In this document: positions 34,058 through 42,226 of the stretch, one piece after another | Layout: each line of letters begins with the position of its first letter | How positions within the stretch are numbered: the stretch's first letter is position 1 | Assembly (NCBI GenBank): GCA_017395935.1 | Contig: JAFQNL010000020.1 | Coordinates: 1-64,000, forward strand | DNA: 64,000 nucleotides | Reading direction: 5' to 3' | From: Oscillospiraceae bacterium | GTDB lineage: Bacteria; Bacillota; Clostridia; Oscillospirales; Oscillospiraceae | Position numbers and translations under genes: made by a program | Notes under the pieces: model-generated | What the model saw: only the letters and a program-made list of their open reading frames with translations | Told to the model about the DNA's origin: nothing | Database searches by the model: none

Positions 34058-34061
34058 TACA
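34045..34061 (+). promoter_or_regulatory. 17-bp candidate RpiR operator over the importer -10 box
   Basis: ATGAAAATATAATTACA, identical to 31266-31282 on the other strand. A repressor bound here would cover the -10 box. Confidence 0.7.
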
Positions 34062-34151
34062 TTATAACAGCACATGCTGGCCCGAATCGGCGTAGGAGTT
34101 TTGGCTGAAGAGGGATGATGTGCGAAAAAATTTAAAAAGGAGAGTACCAAC

Positions 34152-35480
34152 ATGAAAAAGTTACTGGCAATGCTGCTTGCTCTGATGATGGTTCTGTCTC
34201 TGGTCGCCTGCGGCGCACCTGCTGAAGAACCCGCTGAAGAGCCCGCCGAGGATGCTGCTACTGAAGAGCCCGCCGAGGAGCCCGCTGAAGAGCCTGCTGA
34301 GGAAAAGATCGTTCTGGAATTCCAGCAGTGGTTCGACAACGAGATGGAAGAGGGCTACCTGCGCAGCGTCTGTGACGCCTTCGAGGCCGAGACCGGTATC
34401 CACATTGAACTGCTCAGCAACCCCTATGCTGACACCAAGACTCAGCTGGAAGCCAGCGCTGTTGCCGGCACCATGGCCGACATCGTCGCTCTGGACGGCG
34501 GCTGGATCTATGACTATGCCACTCAGGGCCATCTGGCTGATCTGGATGCCCTCTATGCTGAGATCGGCATGGACACCAGCACCATCTCTGCTATGACCAC
34601 CGTCAATGGCACCACCTATGCTCAGCCCCTGGTCAACTTCCCCTCTCTGATGGCTGTCAACCTGGACCTGCTGGAAGCTGCCGGTGTTGAGACGCTGCCC
34701 GAGACCTGGAGCGAACTGCTGGACGCCTGTAAGAAGGTCACCGATCCCGCCAACAACGTCTATGGCTTCGCCATGAACATGAGCACCGACAACGCCACCT
34801 GCATGGAATTCTTCGCCGCTTTCGCTTGGAACTCCGGCGCCTCCATCCTGGACGAGAATGGCATGCCTTACATGGCTGGCAATGAGATCCTGATCGACAC
34901 CTGCGAGTTCTTCAAGAGCCTGTTTGACAACGGCGTTGTCATCCCCGGTATGTACACCATGACCGACGCTGACAAGGTTCAGGAATTCGTCAATGGCCGT
35001 GTTGCCTTCATGCCCGACTCCGTCGCTCACCTGACCAACATCCGTGAGCAGGCTCCCGACATGAACGTTACCTTCATCAACATGCCTCATGCCGAAGGCT
35101 ATGATGGCCAGAGCTACATGCGCGTCAACAACTGGGCTGTCGGCATTGCCGAGAGCTGCGAGTACAAGAAGGAAGCTGCTCTGTTCATCCAGTACCTGCT
35201 GGGTGCCGAAGTGAGCGCTGACCTCTGCGTCCATGCTGGCGGCTTCCCCGTCAACACCGCTGCTCAGCCCGCTTACACCGACGACTCCGAGGCTTTCCAG
35301 GCCATCTCCACCATCTATGCTAACGGCAAGGGCAAGGCTGAGTTCTACTCCATGCCCACTGCTGAGGCTCTGATGCGCGTGCTGGACGAAGAGCTGGTCA
35401 TGTACATCGACGGTGACTACGCTACCGCAGAAGAGATGCTCGAGAGCGTCCAGACTCAGTTCGAGGCTGCTTATCAGTAA
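34152..35480 (+). CDS. sugar ABC importer solute-binding lipoprotein (family 1)
   Basis: A 442-residue lipoprotein: signal peptide ending LVACG, a spacer of AEEP/TEEP repeats (about 23-52), then a family 1 extracellular solute-binding domain of the sugar type (LEFQQWFDNEMEEGYLRSV, IHIELLSNPYADTKTQLEA, DIVALDGGWIYDYA, FVNGRVAFMPDSVAHL, NWAVGIAE). It should deliver an oligosaccharide or sugar derivative to the two permeases downstream. The spacer closely resembles that of the other binding protein at 25320, though the binding domains are unrelated. RBS AAAAGGAG. Strong promoter and codon usage suggest high expression. Confidence 0.9.
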   Translation: MKKLLAMLLALMMVLSLVACGAPAEEPAEEPAEDAATEEPAEEPAEEPAEEKIVLEFQQWFDNEMEEGYLRSVCDAFEAETGIHIELLSNPYADTKTQLEASAVAGTMADIVALDGGWIYDYATQGHLADLDALYAEIGMDTSTISAMTTVNGTTYAQPLVNFPSLMAVNLDLLEAAGVETLPETWSELLDACKKVTDPANNVYGFAMNMSTDNATCMEFFAAFAWNSGASILDENGMPYMAGNEILIDTCEFFKSLFDNGVVIPGMYTMTDADKVQEFVNGRVAFMPDSVAHLTNIREQAPDMNVTFINMPHAEGYDGQSYMRVNNWAVGIAESCEYKKEAALFIQYLLGAEVSADLCVHAGGFPVNTAAQPAYTDDSEAFQAISTIYANGKGKAEFYSMPTAEALMRVLDEELVMYIDGDYATAEEMLESVQTQFEAAYQ

Positions 35481-35524
35481 GTTGCTCGTTCTGACAACTG
35501 AAACAAATCCTTAACGGGCACATG

Positions 35525-35555
35525 GGGTCCGCGGAGCAATCGCTCTGCGGACCCC
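35525..35555 (+). terminator. intercistronic stem-loop after the binding-protein gene
   Basis: GGGGTCCGCGGAGC / GCTCTGCGGACCCC, loop AATC, no T tract; a second small hairpin (CTTTGCGCC / GGCGCAAAG) follows at 35574-35598. Likely stabilises the 5' mRNA and trims permease expression. Confidence 0.65.
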
Positions 35556-35613
35556 GCCCAAAACTTGAACGAACTTTGCGCCTGAGTCGGCGCAAAGAGA
35601 AACGGGGTAAGAT

Positions 35614-36528
35614 ATGCGACAGAATCGGTTGAGTAAGAAGGGCAACGGAACAGCTTTGGTCAGTCGTCTGATCCAGCCCTACGCGTATCAGCTGCCTGTG
35701 ATCGTCTTGATGACCTGTCTGCTGTTTGTCCCGATCATTCTGGTCATCAGCTATTCTTTCTATGACAATGTCATCGTCAACGACAATCCTGTCTGGGTGG
35801 GCTTTGCCAACTACAAGGAACTGCTTACTGAAAAGAATTTCGTTAAGTCGATCGGGAATACGGCTGTCTTTGTCGTATTCAACGTTGTATTTCATCTTCT
35901 GATCGGTATGGCCATGGCGCTCATGGTCAATGCCAAGAGTCTGGGCAGTGGGGCGAAGGCCACCTTCCGTATTATCTACATGCTGCCCTGGATGTTTAAT
36001 GCCACAGTTATCGCTATTCTGTGGAAGCTGCTGCTCAATCCCAGCGGCGTAGTCAATCAGATCCTCATGAGCGTGGGTGTGATTGATCTTCCTGTTGCCT
36101 GGTTCAGCGAACGGTCGCTGGCGCTGGGCGTGCTTACCTTTATCAATATCTGGGGAGGCTATCCCTTCTATATGATCAGCATTCTTGCCGGTCTGCAGGG
36201 AATCTCTGCTGACCTGTACGAGGCAGCAGCCGTTGACGGCGCCACCGGCGTACAGCAGTTCTTCTACATCTCCCTCCCCCAGCTTAAGCCTATCCTGATC
36301 AGTATCGCCATGCTGGACTTCATCTGGACCACCCAGAACTTCTCTTTGATCTGGCTGCTGACAGGCGGCGGTCCCTCCCGTGCGACAGAGATGATGAGTA
36401 CTTACGTCTATAAGACGGCGTTCTCCAGCTATCAGTACTCCAAGGCGTCCACCGCCGCGGTTATTATACTGCTGGTCTGTGTGGTGCTGGCCATCTTCTA
36501 TGTGCGCAATCAGAACAGAGAGGATTGA
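35614..36528 (+). CDS. sugar ABC importer permease (MalF/UgpA type)
   Basis: A 304-residue inner-membrane permease with six helices. The EAA coupling loop is LYEAAAVDGATGVQQFFYISLP near residue 210. Features such as YMLPWMFNATVIAILWKLLLN are typical of the carbohydrate uptake transporter 1 family. It works with the second permease 11 bases downstream and the binding protein upstream. No ATPase gene is present in the operon, so a shared MsmK/MalK-type ATPase elsewhere is presumably used. Confidence 0.92.
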   Translation: MRQNRLSKKGNGTALVSRLIQPYAYQLPVIVLMTCLLFVPIILVISYSFYDNVIVNDNPVWVGFANYKELLTEKNFVKSIGNTAVFVVFNVVFHLLIGMAMALMVNAKSLGSGAKATFRIIYMLPWMFNATVIAILWKLLLNPSGVVNQILMSVGVIDLPVAWFSERSLALGVLTFINIWGGYPFYMISILAGLQGISADLYEAAAVDGATGVQQFFYISLPQLKPILISIAMLDFIWTTQNFSLIWLLTGGGPSRATEMMSTYVYKTAFSSYQYSKASTAAVIILLVCVVLAIFYVRNQNRED

Positions 36529-36539
36529 GGTGACCGGAC

Positions 36540-37370
36540 ATGAAAACGAAACTGATTACAAAGATCGCCCTCTGGATCGGCCTTATCTTCTGCGCGCTGT
36601 ACGCGGGTCTGCCTATCCTGTGGCTGCTGTCCAGCTCCTTTAAGTCCAATCAGAGTATCTTTGCCATTCCTCCCAGGCTGGTGGATGAAACCTTCAGTCT
36701 GGATGCCTATATTGCCGTTCTTTCCGACGAGAAGAATCTTCGGTTCTTCTTCAACTCCTATGCCATTGCCGGTATCGTCGTGCTGGTCACGCTGGTGATC
36801 GCCCTGCTGTCGGCCTACAGCTTCAGCCGGTTTAACTTCCCCGGCAAGAAGTTCATCAATACCATCATTATCAGTGTTCAGGCCGTTCCGCCCATCACTC
36901 TGCTCATCCCCTATCTGGTCATGGTGGTCAAGATGGGTATCTATGACAGCTATCCGGCTCTGATCCTGACCTATGTGGTCTTTACTCTGCCCTATGCCAT
37001 CCTGATGATGACCGGCTATATGAACACCCTCCCCCGGGAACTGGACGAGGCGGTCATGATCGACGGCGGCTCCCGGTTCCGCGCCCTGTGGCAGGTTCTG
37101 GTTCCCTCCTGTGTTCCCGGTCTGGTCTCTGTTGGTCTGTATACCTTTATCCAGTGCTGGAACGAGTATCTCTACGCGCTGACCCTGACCAAGACCAACG
37201 CCATGCGCACTGTTCCGATCGGTATCGCCTCTCTGATGGGCCAGTATGCCTTTGAATGGAACGAGATCATGGCAATGAGCATTCTGGGTTCCCTGCCCGT
37301 TATCATTATTGCGCTGTTCTTCCAGAAGTATTTTATTGCCGGCATGACTGCCGGTGCGGTAAAGAGCTGA
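36540..37370 (+). CDS. sugar ABC importer permease (MalG/UgpE type)
   Basis: A 276-residue partner permease with six helices; EAA loop LDEAVMIDGGSRFRALWQVLVP near residue 165 and a C-terminal PVIIIALFFQKYFIAGMTAGAVK segment diagnostic of the MalG group. RBS GAGGTGAC precedes the ATG. The aldo/keto reductase gene follows by 37 bases, linking uptake and catabolism in one transcript. Confidence 0.92.
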   Translation: MKTKLITKIALWIGLIFCALYAGLPILWLLSSSFKSNQSIFAIPPRLVDETFSLDAYIAVLSDEKNLRFFFNSYAIAGIVVLVTLVIALLSAYSFSRFNFPGKKFINTIIISVQAVPPITLLIPYLVMVVKMGIYDSYPALILTYVVFTLPYAILMMTGYMNTLPRELDEAVMIDGGSRFRALWQVLVPSCVPGLVSVGLYTFIQCWNEYLYALTLTKTNAMRTVPIGIASLMGQYAFEWNEIMAMSILGSLPVIIIALFFQKYFIAGMTAGAVKS

Positions 37371-37407
37371 TCCCAGCCCTTATTTGAATCAATTAGGAGG
37401 AATCGAC

Positions 37408-38346
37408 ATGAAAATCGTCCCGCTTGGCCAGAATAAGATCCCTGTCCCCGCTATTATCCAGGGCACCATGCGCTTTGATAAGCTGAGCACCAAGGAAGTG
37501 GCAGCTATCCTGGAGAAGGACCTGGAGCTGGGCACCAACTTTATTGACACCGCCAACTGCTACGGTAAGCCTGAGGGTCTGGTGGAAAGCATTCTGGGTA
37601 AGACCTTTGAGGAGAATCCCGGTCTGCGCGACAAGCTGGCACTCCAGTCCAAGGGCGGCATTACCTTCTTCGACGACGGCCGTCCCTATCACAACTATTC
37701 TAAGGAACATCTGATGAAGACGCTGGATGCCTCCCTGTCCCGTCTGAAGACCGACCATCTGGATTACTTCCTGCTCCACCGCTCTGACGCCCTCTTCCGT
37801 CCCGAGGAAGTGGCCGAGGCATTTGAGCTGATGAAGCAGCAGGGCAAGGTTCTCCACTTCGGTGTCAGCAACGAGGTTCCCTATGGTATCGAGCTGCTGC
37901 AGAAGTACTGCACTGTGCCCATCGAGATCAACCAGATGCAGTTCAGCATTGCCCATGCTGATATGTGCGTCCAGCCCATCGCCACCAATAACCACGACTT
38001 CTACGCCGTGGACCGTGACGGCGGCGTGCTCAATTATTGCCGTCTGAAGGATATCACCATTCAGGCCTGGTCTCCCTTCCAGTATGGCTTTATCGAGGGC
38101 CTCTTCCTGGACAATCCCAAGTTCCCCGAGATGAACAAGGGCATTCAGGACATTGCAGACAAGTATGGCGTCAGTAAAACTACTATCGCTGTGGCATGGA
38201 TTCTCCGTCATCCGGCCAATATGCAGGTCGTCTGCGGCACCACCAACCATCAGCGGATTGCCGACTGCTGCAAAGCCTGCGACATTGAGCTGACCTATGA
38301 GGACTGGTACCACATCTACCTCTGCGCTGGCTATCCCATCATGTAA
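37408..38346 (+). CDS. aldo/keto reductase 1
   Basis: A 312-residue TIM-barrel oxidoreductase that should interconvert an aldehyde or ketone with an alcohol using NAD(P)H. The catalytic tetrad regions are FIDTANCYGKPEG (Asp, Tyr), ALQSKGG (Lys) and DYFLLHRSD (His). The start at 37408 is set by AGGAGGAATCGAC; a TTG 24 bases upstream is not used. It is the first of three aldo/keto reductases in the locus and follows the importer permeases directly. Substrate unknown; probably an intermediate of the imported sugar or polyol. Confidence 0.88.
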   Translation: MKIVPLGQNKIPVPAIIQGTMRFDKLSTKEVAAILEKDLELGTNFIDTANCYGKPEGLVESILGKTFEENPGLRDKLALQSKGGITFFDDGRPYHNYSKEHLMKTLDASLSRLKTDHLDYFLLHRSDALFRPEEVAEAFELMKQQGKVLHFGVSNEVPYGIELLQKYCTVPIEINQMQFSIAHADMCVQPIATNNHDFYAVDRDGGVLNYCRLKDITIQAWSPFQYGFIEGLFLDNPKFPEMNKGIQDIADKYGVSKTTIAVAWILRHPANMQVVCGTTNHQRIADCCKACDIELTYEDWYHIYLCAGYPIM

Positions 38347-38441
38347 GCGGGGCCAGAAAACAATATTGGATCTCCAACCGGTTCTGCACGAAAACGAAAC
38401 AGCATTGGCGATGACCGGGGCGTAAACTAAACACAGTCATT

Positions 38442-38478
38442 GCCGGCAGGGATGTCCTATCCCTGCCGGCACGCTTTT
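38442..38478 (+). terminator. stem-loop between aldo/keto reductase 1 and the first activase gene
   Basis: GCCGGCAGGGAT / ATCCCTGCCGGC with loop GTCCT and tail ACGCTTTTCC; a partial terminator or attenuator splitting the transporter part from the glycyl radical part. Confidence 0.7.
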
Positions 38479-38510
38479 CCAGCGCCGGATGAAGGGGAGG
38501 GGAATGAGCT

Positions 38511-39359
38511 ATGGCCAAAGGTACCGTATTTGATATCCAGCAGATGACCCTGGCCGACGGTCCGGGAGTCCGGACCACTGTCTTTTTGAAGGGCTGTCCG
38601 CTGCGATGCCAGTGGTGCCATAACCCGGAGGGGCTTTCTCCCCGGCCTCAGCTCATGGTTTCGCCCAATGGCTGCGCGGCCTGCGGGGCCTGCAGGCGGG
38701 TCTGTCCCAGTCCGGAGCGCTGCGTTGCCTGCGGCGCCTGCGTCAAGGTCTGCCCGGCCAATCTGCGGAAGATCTGCGGCGTTGAATATACCCCGGAGGA
38801 GCTGGCAGAGCTGCTTCTGGCAGACCGGGAGTATCTGACTGCGCTGGGCGGTGGCGTTACCTTCTCCGGCGGAGAGCCCACCCTGCAGAGCGAATTCCTG
38901 CTGGAGACACTGGCCCTGCTCAAGCCAATGCATCGGGCCGTTGAGACCTGCGGCTATTGCCCGGAGGAGACCTTCCTCAAGGTGATCGAGGCGGTGGACT
39001 ACGTGATCATGGATATCAAACACACCGACAGCGCCGTTCACCGCCGCTATACCGGCGTGGACAATGCGCCTATCCTCTCCAATCTGGAGCTGCTCAAAAA
39101 GAGCGGAAAGCCATTTAGAATCCGGGTGCCGCTGATCCCCGGCGTCAACGACAGCCGGGAGAATCTTGAGACTACCGCCCGACTCGTAGCCGGAGCCCCT
39201 ATGCTGGAAAAGGTGGAGCTGTTGAGTTACCACCAGACGGCCGGGGCCAAATATTCCATGGTAGGCATGACCTATCAACCTGAATTTGACGTCTCTCTGC
39301 CCCCAGAACAATGGCCGGAATGCTTCCGGGAGAAGGGGATTTGCTGCGACGTACTTTGA
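38511..39359 (+). CDS. glycyl radical enzyme activase 1 (radical SAM, with two extra 4Fe-4S clusters)
   Basis: A 282-residue radical SAM enzyme that installs the glycyl radical on a partner. The radical SAM cluster is CxxxCxxC at C29, C33, C36 (KGCPLRCQWCHNPEG). A ferredoxin insert carries two CxxCxxCxxxC sets (C55, 58, 61, 65 and C71, 74, 77, 81), as in activases of glycerol dehydratase, choline lyase and similar enzymes, and unlike PflA. TFSGGEPTLQ and the DIKHTDSAVHRRYTG segment are typical. It precedes the shorter glycyl radical enzyme by 16 bases and most likely activates it. Confidence 0.92.
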   Translation: MAKGTVFDIQQMTLADGPGVRTTVFLKGCPLRCQWCHNPEGLSPRPQLMVSPNGCAACGACRRVCPSPERCVACGACVKVCPANLRKICGVEYTPEELAELLLADREYLTALGGGVTFSGGEPTLQSEFLLETLALLKPMHRAVETCGYCPEETFLKVIEAVDYVIMDIKHTDSAVHRRYTGVDNAPILSNLELLKKSGKPFRIRVPLIPGVNDSRENLETTARLVAGAPMLEKVELLSYHQTAGAKYSMVGMTYQPEFDVSLPPEQWPECFREKGICCDVL

Positions 39360-39375
39360 AATGAGGTGACCTGAG

Positions 39376-41442
39376 GTGACAGACTATATCAGCAAACTCA
39401 AAGAGCGGTTCATCATAGACAAAGCTCATCATCAATATCGCCATAAGCCGTCCGACCCCTTCGACCTGGCCCGGGAGCTGTCTGCTCAGGAGGCCGGAGA
39501 CATTGAGCGCTCGGTCCGGCGGCTGGCCTGGGTGCTGAAGCGGGAGAGACCGGCTGTCTATCCCGACGAAAAGATTGTTCTGCTCCGGACAGAGCCTACG
39601 ATTCCCGAGATCTATACTCCGGAGGAAAAAGAGGCACTGGCTCGACAGTATTACATCCACGAACAGGGTAAGGTCTGCAATGTAACGGCAGACTATGAAA
39701 AGCTCCTTCTGGTGGGCTTTGAAGAGATGACGCGCCGCCTTCAGGAGAGAAGACAGACGCTGGAACCGAATCAGCAGGATCAGCGCCGCCAGCTGTTGGC
39801 GATGGAACAGACGCTGGAGCTGCTGACCGACCTGGCAGAGCGCTACCGTCAGGAGGCGCTCCGGGTAGGCAACCTGTCTGCTGCCGCCCGGCTGGAGTGG
39901 GTACCGGCCAAGGCCCCCCGGACCTTCCTGGAGGCGCTGCAGATGCTCCGCCTGATCCACTATGGCCTCTGGGCCAGCGGCCAGTATCATAATACTCTGG
40001 GCCGTTTTGACCAGTATATGTATCCCTTCCTGCAGCGGGATCTGGCCAATGGCCTGAGCGAGGAGGAAGCTCTGGAACAGCTGGAGGAGTTCTTCCTCTG
40101 CTGCAATAAGGACTCCGATCTCTATCCCGGTATGCAGCAGGGCGATAACGGCCAGAGTCTGGTACTGGGCGGCAGAGATGAGCGGGGAGAGAACCAGTAC
40201 AATCTGCTCTCCAGCCTCTGCCTGACGGCCTGCCGGGAGCTGCAGCTGATCGACCCCAAGATCAATTTGAGAGTTCACGGAGGGACACCGCTCTCCGTTT
40301 ATGAGGAGGGTACCCGGCTGACAAAAATGGGTCTGGGCTTCCCTCAGTATGTCAACGATGATGTGGTTATTCCCTGTCTGAAAGGATGGGGCTATGAAGA
40401 AAAAGACGCCGTAAACTATTCCGTAGCCGCCTGCTGGGAGCTGATTGTACCCGGCGCGGGCATGGATATTCCCAATCTGGACGCGTTGGCCTTCCCCCAG
40501 ATGGTGCTGGAGGCGCTGGATGACTTTGAGGCGGCGGAAGACTTTGAGACTGGCCTGCAGGCGGTCCGGAAGGCCATTTTCCGCCGCGCGGAAGAGATGA
40601 CTGCCGGCCGGAAGCCCGTCTATATGGAGCCGGCGCCCTTGCTGAGCCTGATGATGGAGGGCTGTCTGGAGGAGGGAAGAGATATCTCTCTGGGGGGACG
40701 GTATAACAACTACGGCTTCCACGGCACCGGCCTTGCCACAGCAGTGGATTCGCTGGCAGCCATTGAACAGTATGTTTTCCGGGAGAAGCGCTTTACAATT
40801 TCTCAACTGCGCCGGATGCTCCGGGATAACTTTGAAGGAGAGGAAGAACTGGCCCATCTGCTGCGCTATGACGGCCCCAAGCTGGGCAACGACGATGAGC
40901 GGGCGGACCGGTTGGCTGTGCTGCTGCTGGACTGGTTTGCCGACAGCCTTGAGGGCAGAAGAAACGAGCGAGGCGGTATCTACCGTCCGGGCACCGGCTC
41001 TGCCATGTACTATCTCTGGCACGGCCGAGAGATGGGCGCCACGCCTGACGGCCGTAGAGCGGGTGAGCCCCTGCCCTGCAACTACTCTCCCAGCCTCTTC
41101 GTCCGGACCCGGGGCCCCATCTCGGTGGTCAAGAGCTTTACCAGACCCCATCTGGATCGGGTGGCCAACGGCGGCCCGCTGACCATTGAGCTGCATAACT
41201 CGGTCTTCCGCACGCCGGACAGTATCGGGAAAGTGGCCCTCTTCGTCCGCAGCTTCTTCCAGCTGGGCGGACACCAGATGCAGATCAACTCGGTCCATCG
41301 GGAGACGCTGCTGGCAGCCAAGGCCCATCCCGAGCAGTACAAGAACCTGATCGTCCGGGTCTGGGGCTGGAGCGGCTATTTTGTGGAGCTGGACGAGGCC
41401 TATCAGGACCATATCATCCAGCGGGCAGAGATGACCTTCTGA
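39376..41442 (+). CDS. glycyl radical enzyme 1 (688 residues, unassigned function)
   Basis: A PFL-superfamily enzyme using a glycyl radical made under anaerobic conditions. The thiyl radical Cys is C353 in SVAACWE with the adjacent E355, as in the GCxE motif of dehydratases and C-N/C-S lyases and unlike the CC pair of true PFL. The glycyl site is G664 in RVWGWSGYF, a departure from the usual RV(S/G)GYS. At 688 residues it is about 100 shorter than most family members. The start is a GTG with GAGGTGA seven bases upstream. The Glu partner suggests a dehydration or elimination reaction on a vicinal diol-like substrate. It is followed by a second activase and a second, unrelated glycyl radical enzyme. 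Confidence 0.85.
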   Translation: MTDYISKLKERFIIDKAHHQYRHKPSDPFDLARELSAQEAGDIERSVRRLAWVLKRERPAVYPDEKIVLLRTEPTIPEIYTPEEKEALARQYYIHEQGKVCNVTADYEKLLLVGFEEMTRRLQERRQTLEPNQQDQRRQLLAMEQTLELLTDLAERYRQEALRVGNLSAAARLEWVPAKAPRTFLEALQMLRLIHYGLWASGQYHNTLGRFDQYMYPFLQRDLANGLSEEEALEQLEEFFLCCNKDSDLYPGMQQGDNGQSLVLGGRDERGENQYNLLSSLCLTACRELQLIDPKINLRVHGGTPLSVYEEGTRLTKMGLGFPQYVNDDVVIPCLKGWGYEEKDAVNYSVAACWELIVPGAGMDIPNLDALAFPQMVLEALDDFEAAEDFETGLQAVRKAIFRRAEEMTAGRKPVYMEPAPLLSLMMEGCLEEGRDISLGGRYNNYGFHGTGLATAVDSLAAIEQYVFREKRFTISQLRRMLRDNFEGEEELAHLLRYDGPKLGNDDERADRLAVLLLDWFADSLEGRRNERGGIYRPGTGSAMYYLWHGREMGATPDGRRAGEPLPCNYSPSLFVRTRGPISVVKSFTRPHLDRVANGGPLTIELHNSVFRTPDSIGKVALFVRSFFQLGGHQMQINSVHRETLLAAKAHPEQYKNLIVRVWGWSGYFVELDEAYQDHIIQRAEMTF

Positions 41443-41462
41443 CCGGGAAAGGAAGCGATGAG

Positions 41463-42194
41463 ATGAGCCGCCTGAAGATCTTTCAAAAAGGCTTTAACTT
41501 CTCTCAGGACGGGCCGGGAAACCGGCTGGTCTATCACCTGCAGGGCTGCAACCTTCGCTGTCCCTGGTGCGCGAATCCGGAAGGACTGGCAGTCACGGGA
41601 GGCAAGGAATACGAAGTGGAGGAACTGATCGCCGAATGCGTCAGCTGCGCCCCCATGTTTTTTGAAGGCGGCGGTGTTACCCTCACCGGCGGCGAGGTTA
41701 CGCTCCAGCCTGAAGGGGTAAAGCAGCTGCTGAGCGGATTGAAGGTGCGGGGAATCCATACAGCCATCGAGACCAACGGTGTTGCTCCGGTCCTGAAAGA
41801 GCTGCTGCCGATGCTGGACTACCTGATGATGGATATTAAGCACCATGACCCGGAGATCCACCGGCGGGTTACCGGCCTGAGCAACGAAAGCCTCTTTGCC
41901 AACCTCCCGGCCATTCTGGACTGGGGAGGACCGATTGCCCTGCGTATTCCTGTCATTGGAGGCTTCAATGCCTCGGAGGAGGACGCCCGGGCCTTTGGCC
42001 GGCTCTTTCAACGGCTAGGTCTGACCGGACGGTCCACTGTAGAGCTGCTGGCCTACCACGAATATGGAAAAGATAAATATCAGACCCTTGGTATGACCTA
42101 CCAGATGGGCGAGGAGGCTAAAGTCTCCTTCCAGCTCATTCAGGCCATGGAACAGATCCTGCGGGAGGCTGGCATGGTGGTAGTTCGCACCTGA
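41463..42194 (+). CDS. glycyl radical enzyme activase 2 (radical SAM, no ferredoxin insert)
   Basis: A 243-residue radical SAM activase with CxxxCxxC at C29, C33, C36 (QGCNLRCPWCANPEG) and VTLTGGEVTLQPE. It lacks the ferredoxin insert of the first activase and so resembles PflA in size. It lies 32 bases before the second glycyl radical enzyme, its probable partner. The two activases share the DIKHHDPEIHRRVTG-type segment but differ enough to suggest separate specificities. Confidence 0.9.
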   Translation: MSRLKIFQKGFNFSQDGPGNRLVYHLQGCNLRCPWCANPEGLAVTGGKEYEVEELIAECVSCAPMFFEGGGVTLTGGEVTLQPEGVKQLLSGLKVRGIHTAIETNGVAPVLKELLPMLDYLMMDIKHHDPEIHRRVTGLSNESLFANLPAILDWGGPIALRIPVIGGFNASEEDARAFGRLFQRLGLTGRSTVELLAYHEYGKDKYQTLGMTYQMGEEAKVSFQLIQAMEQILREAGMVVVRT

Positions 42195-42226
42195 ACACCT
42201 GAATCAGATATAAAGGAGAACGCGCT

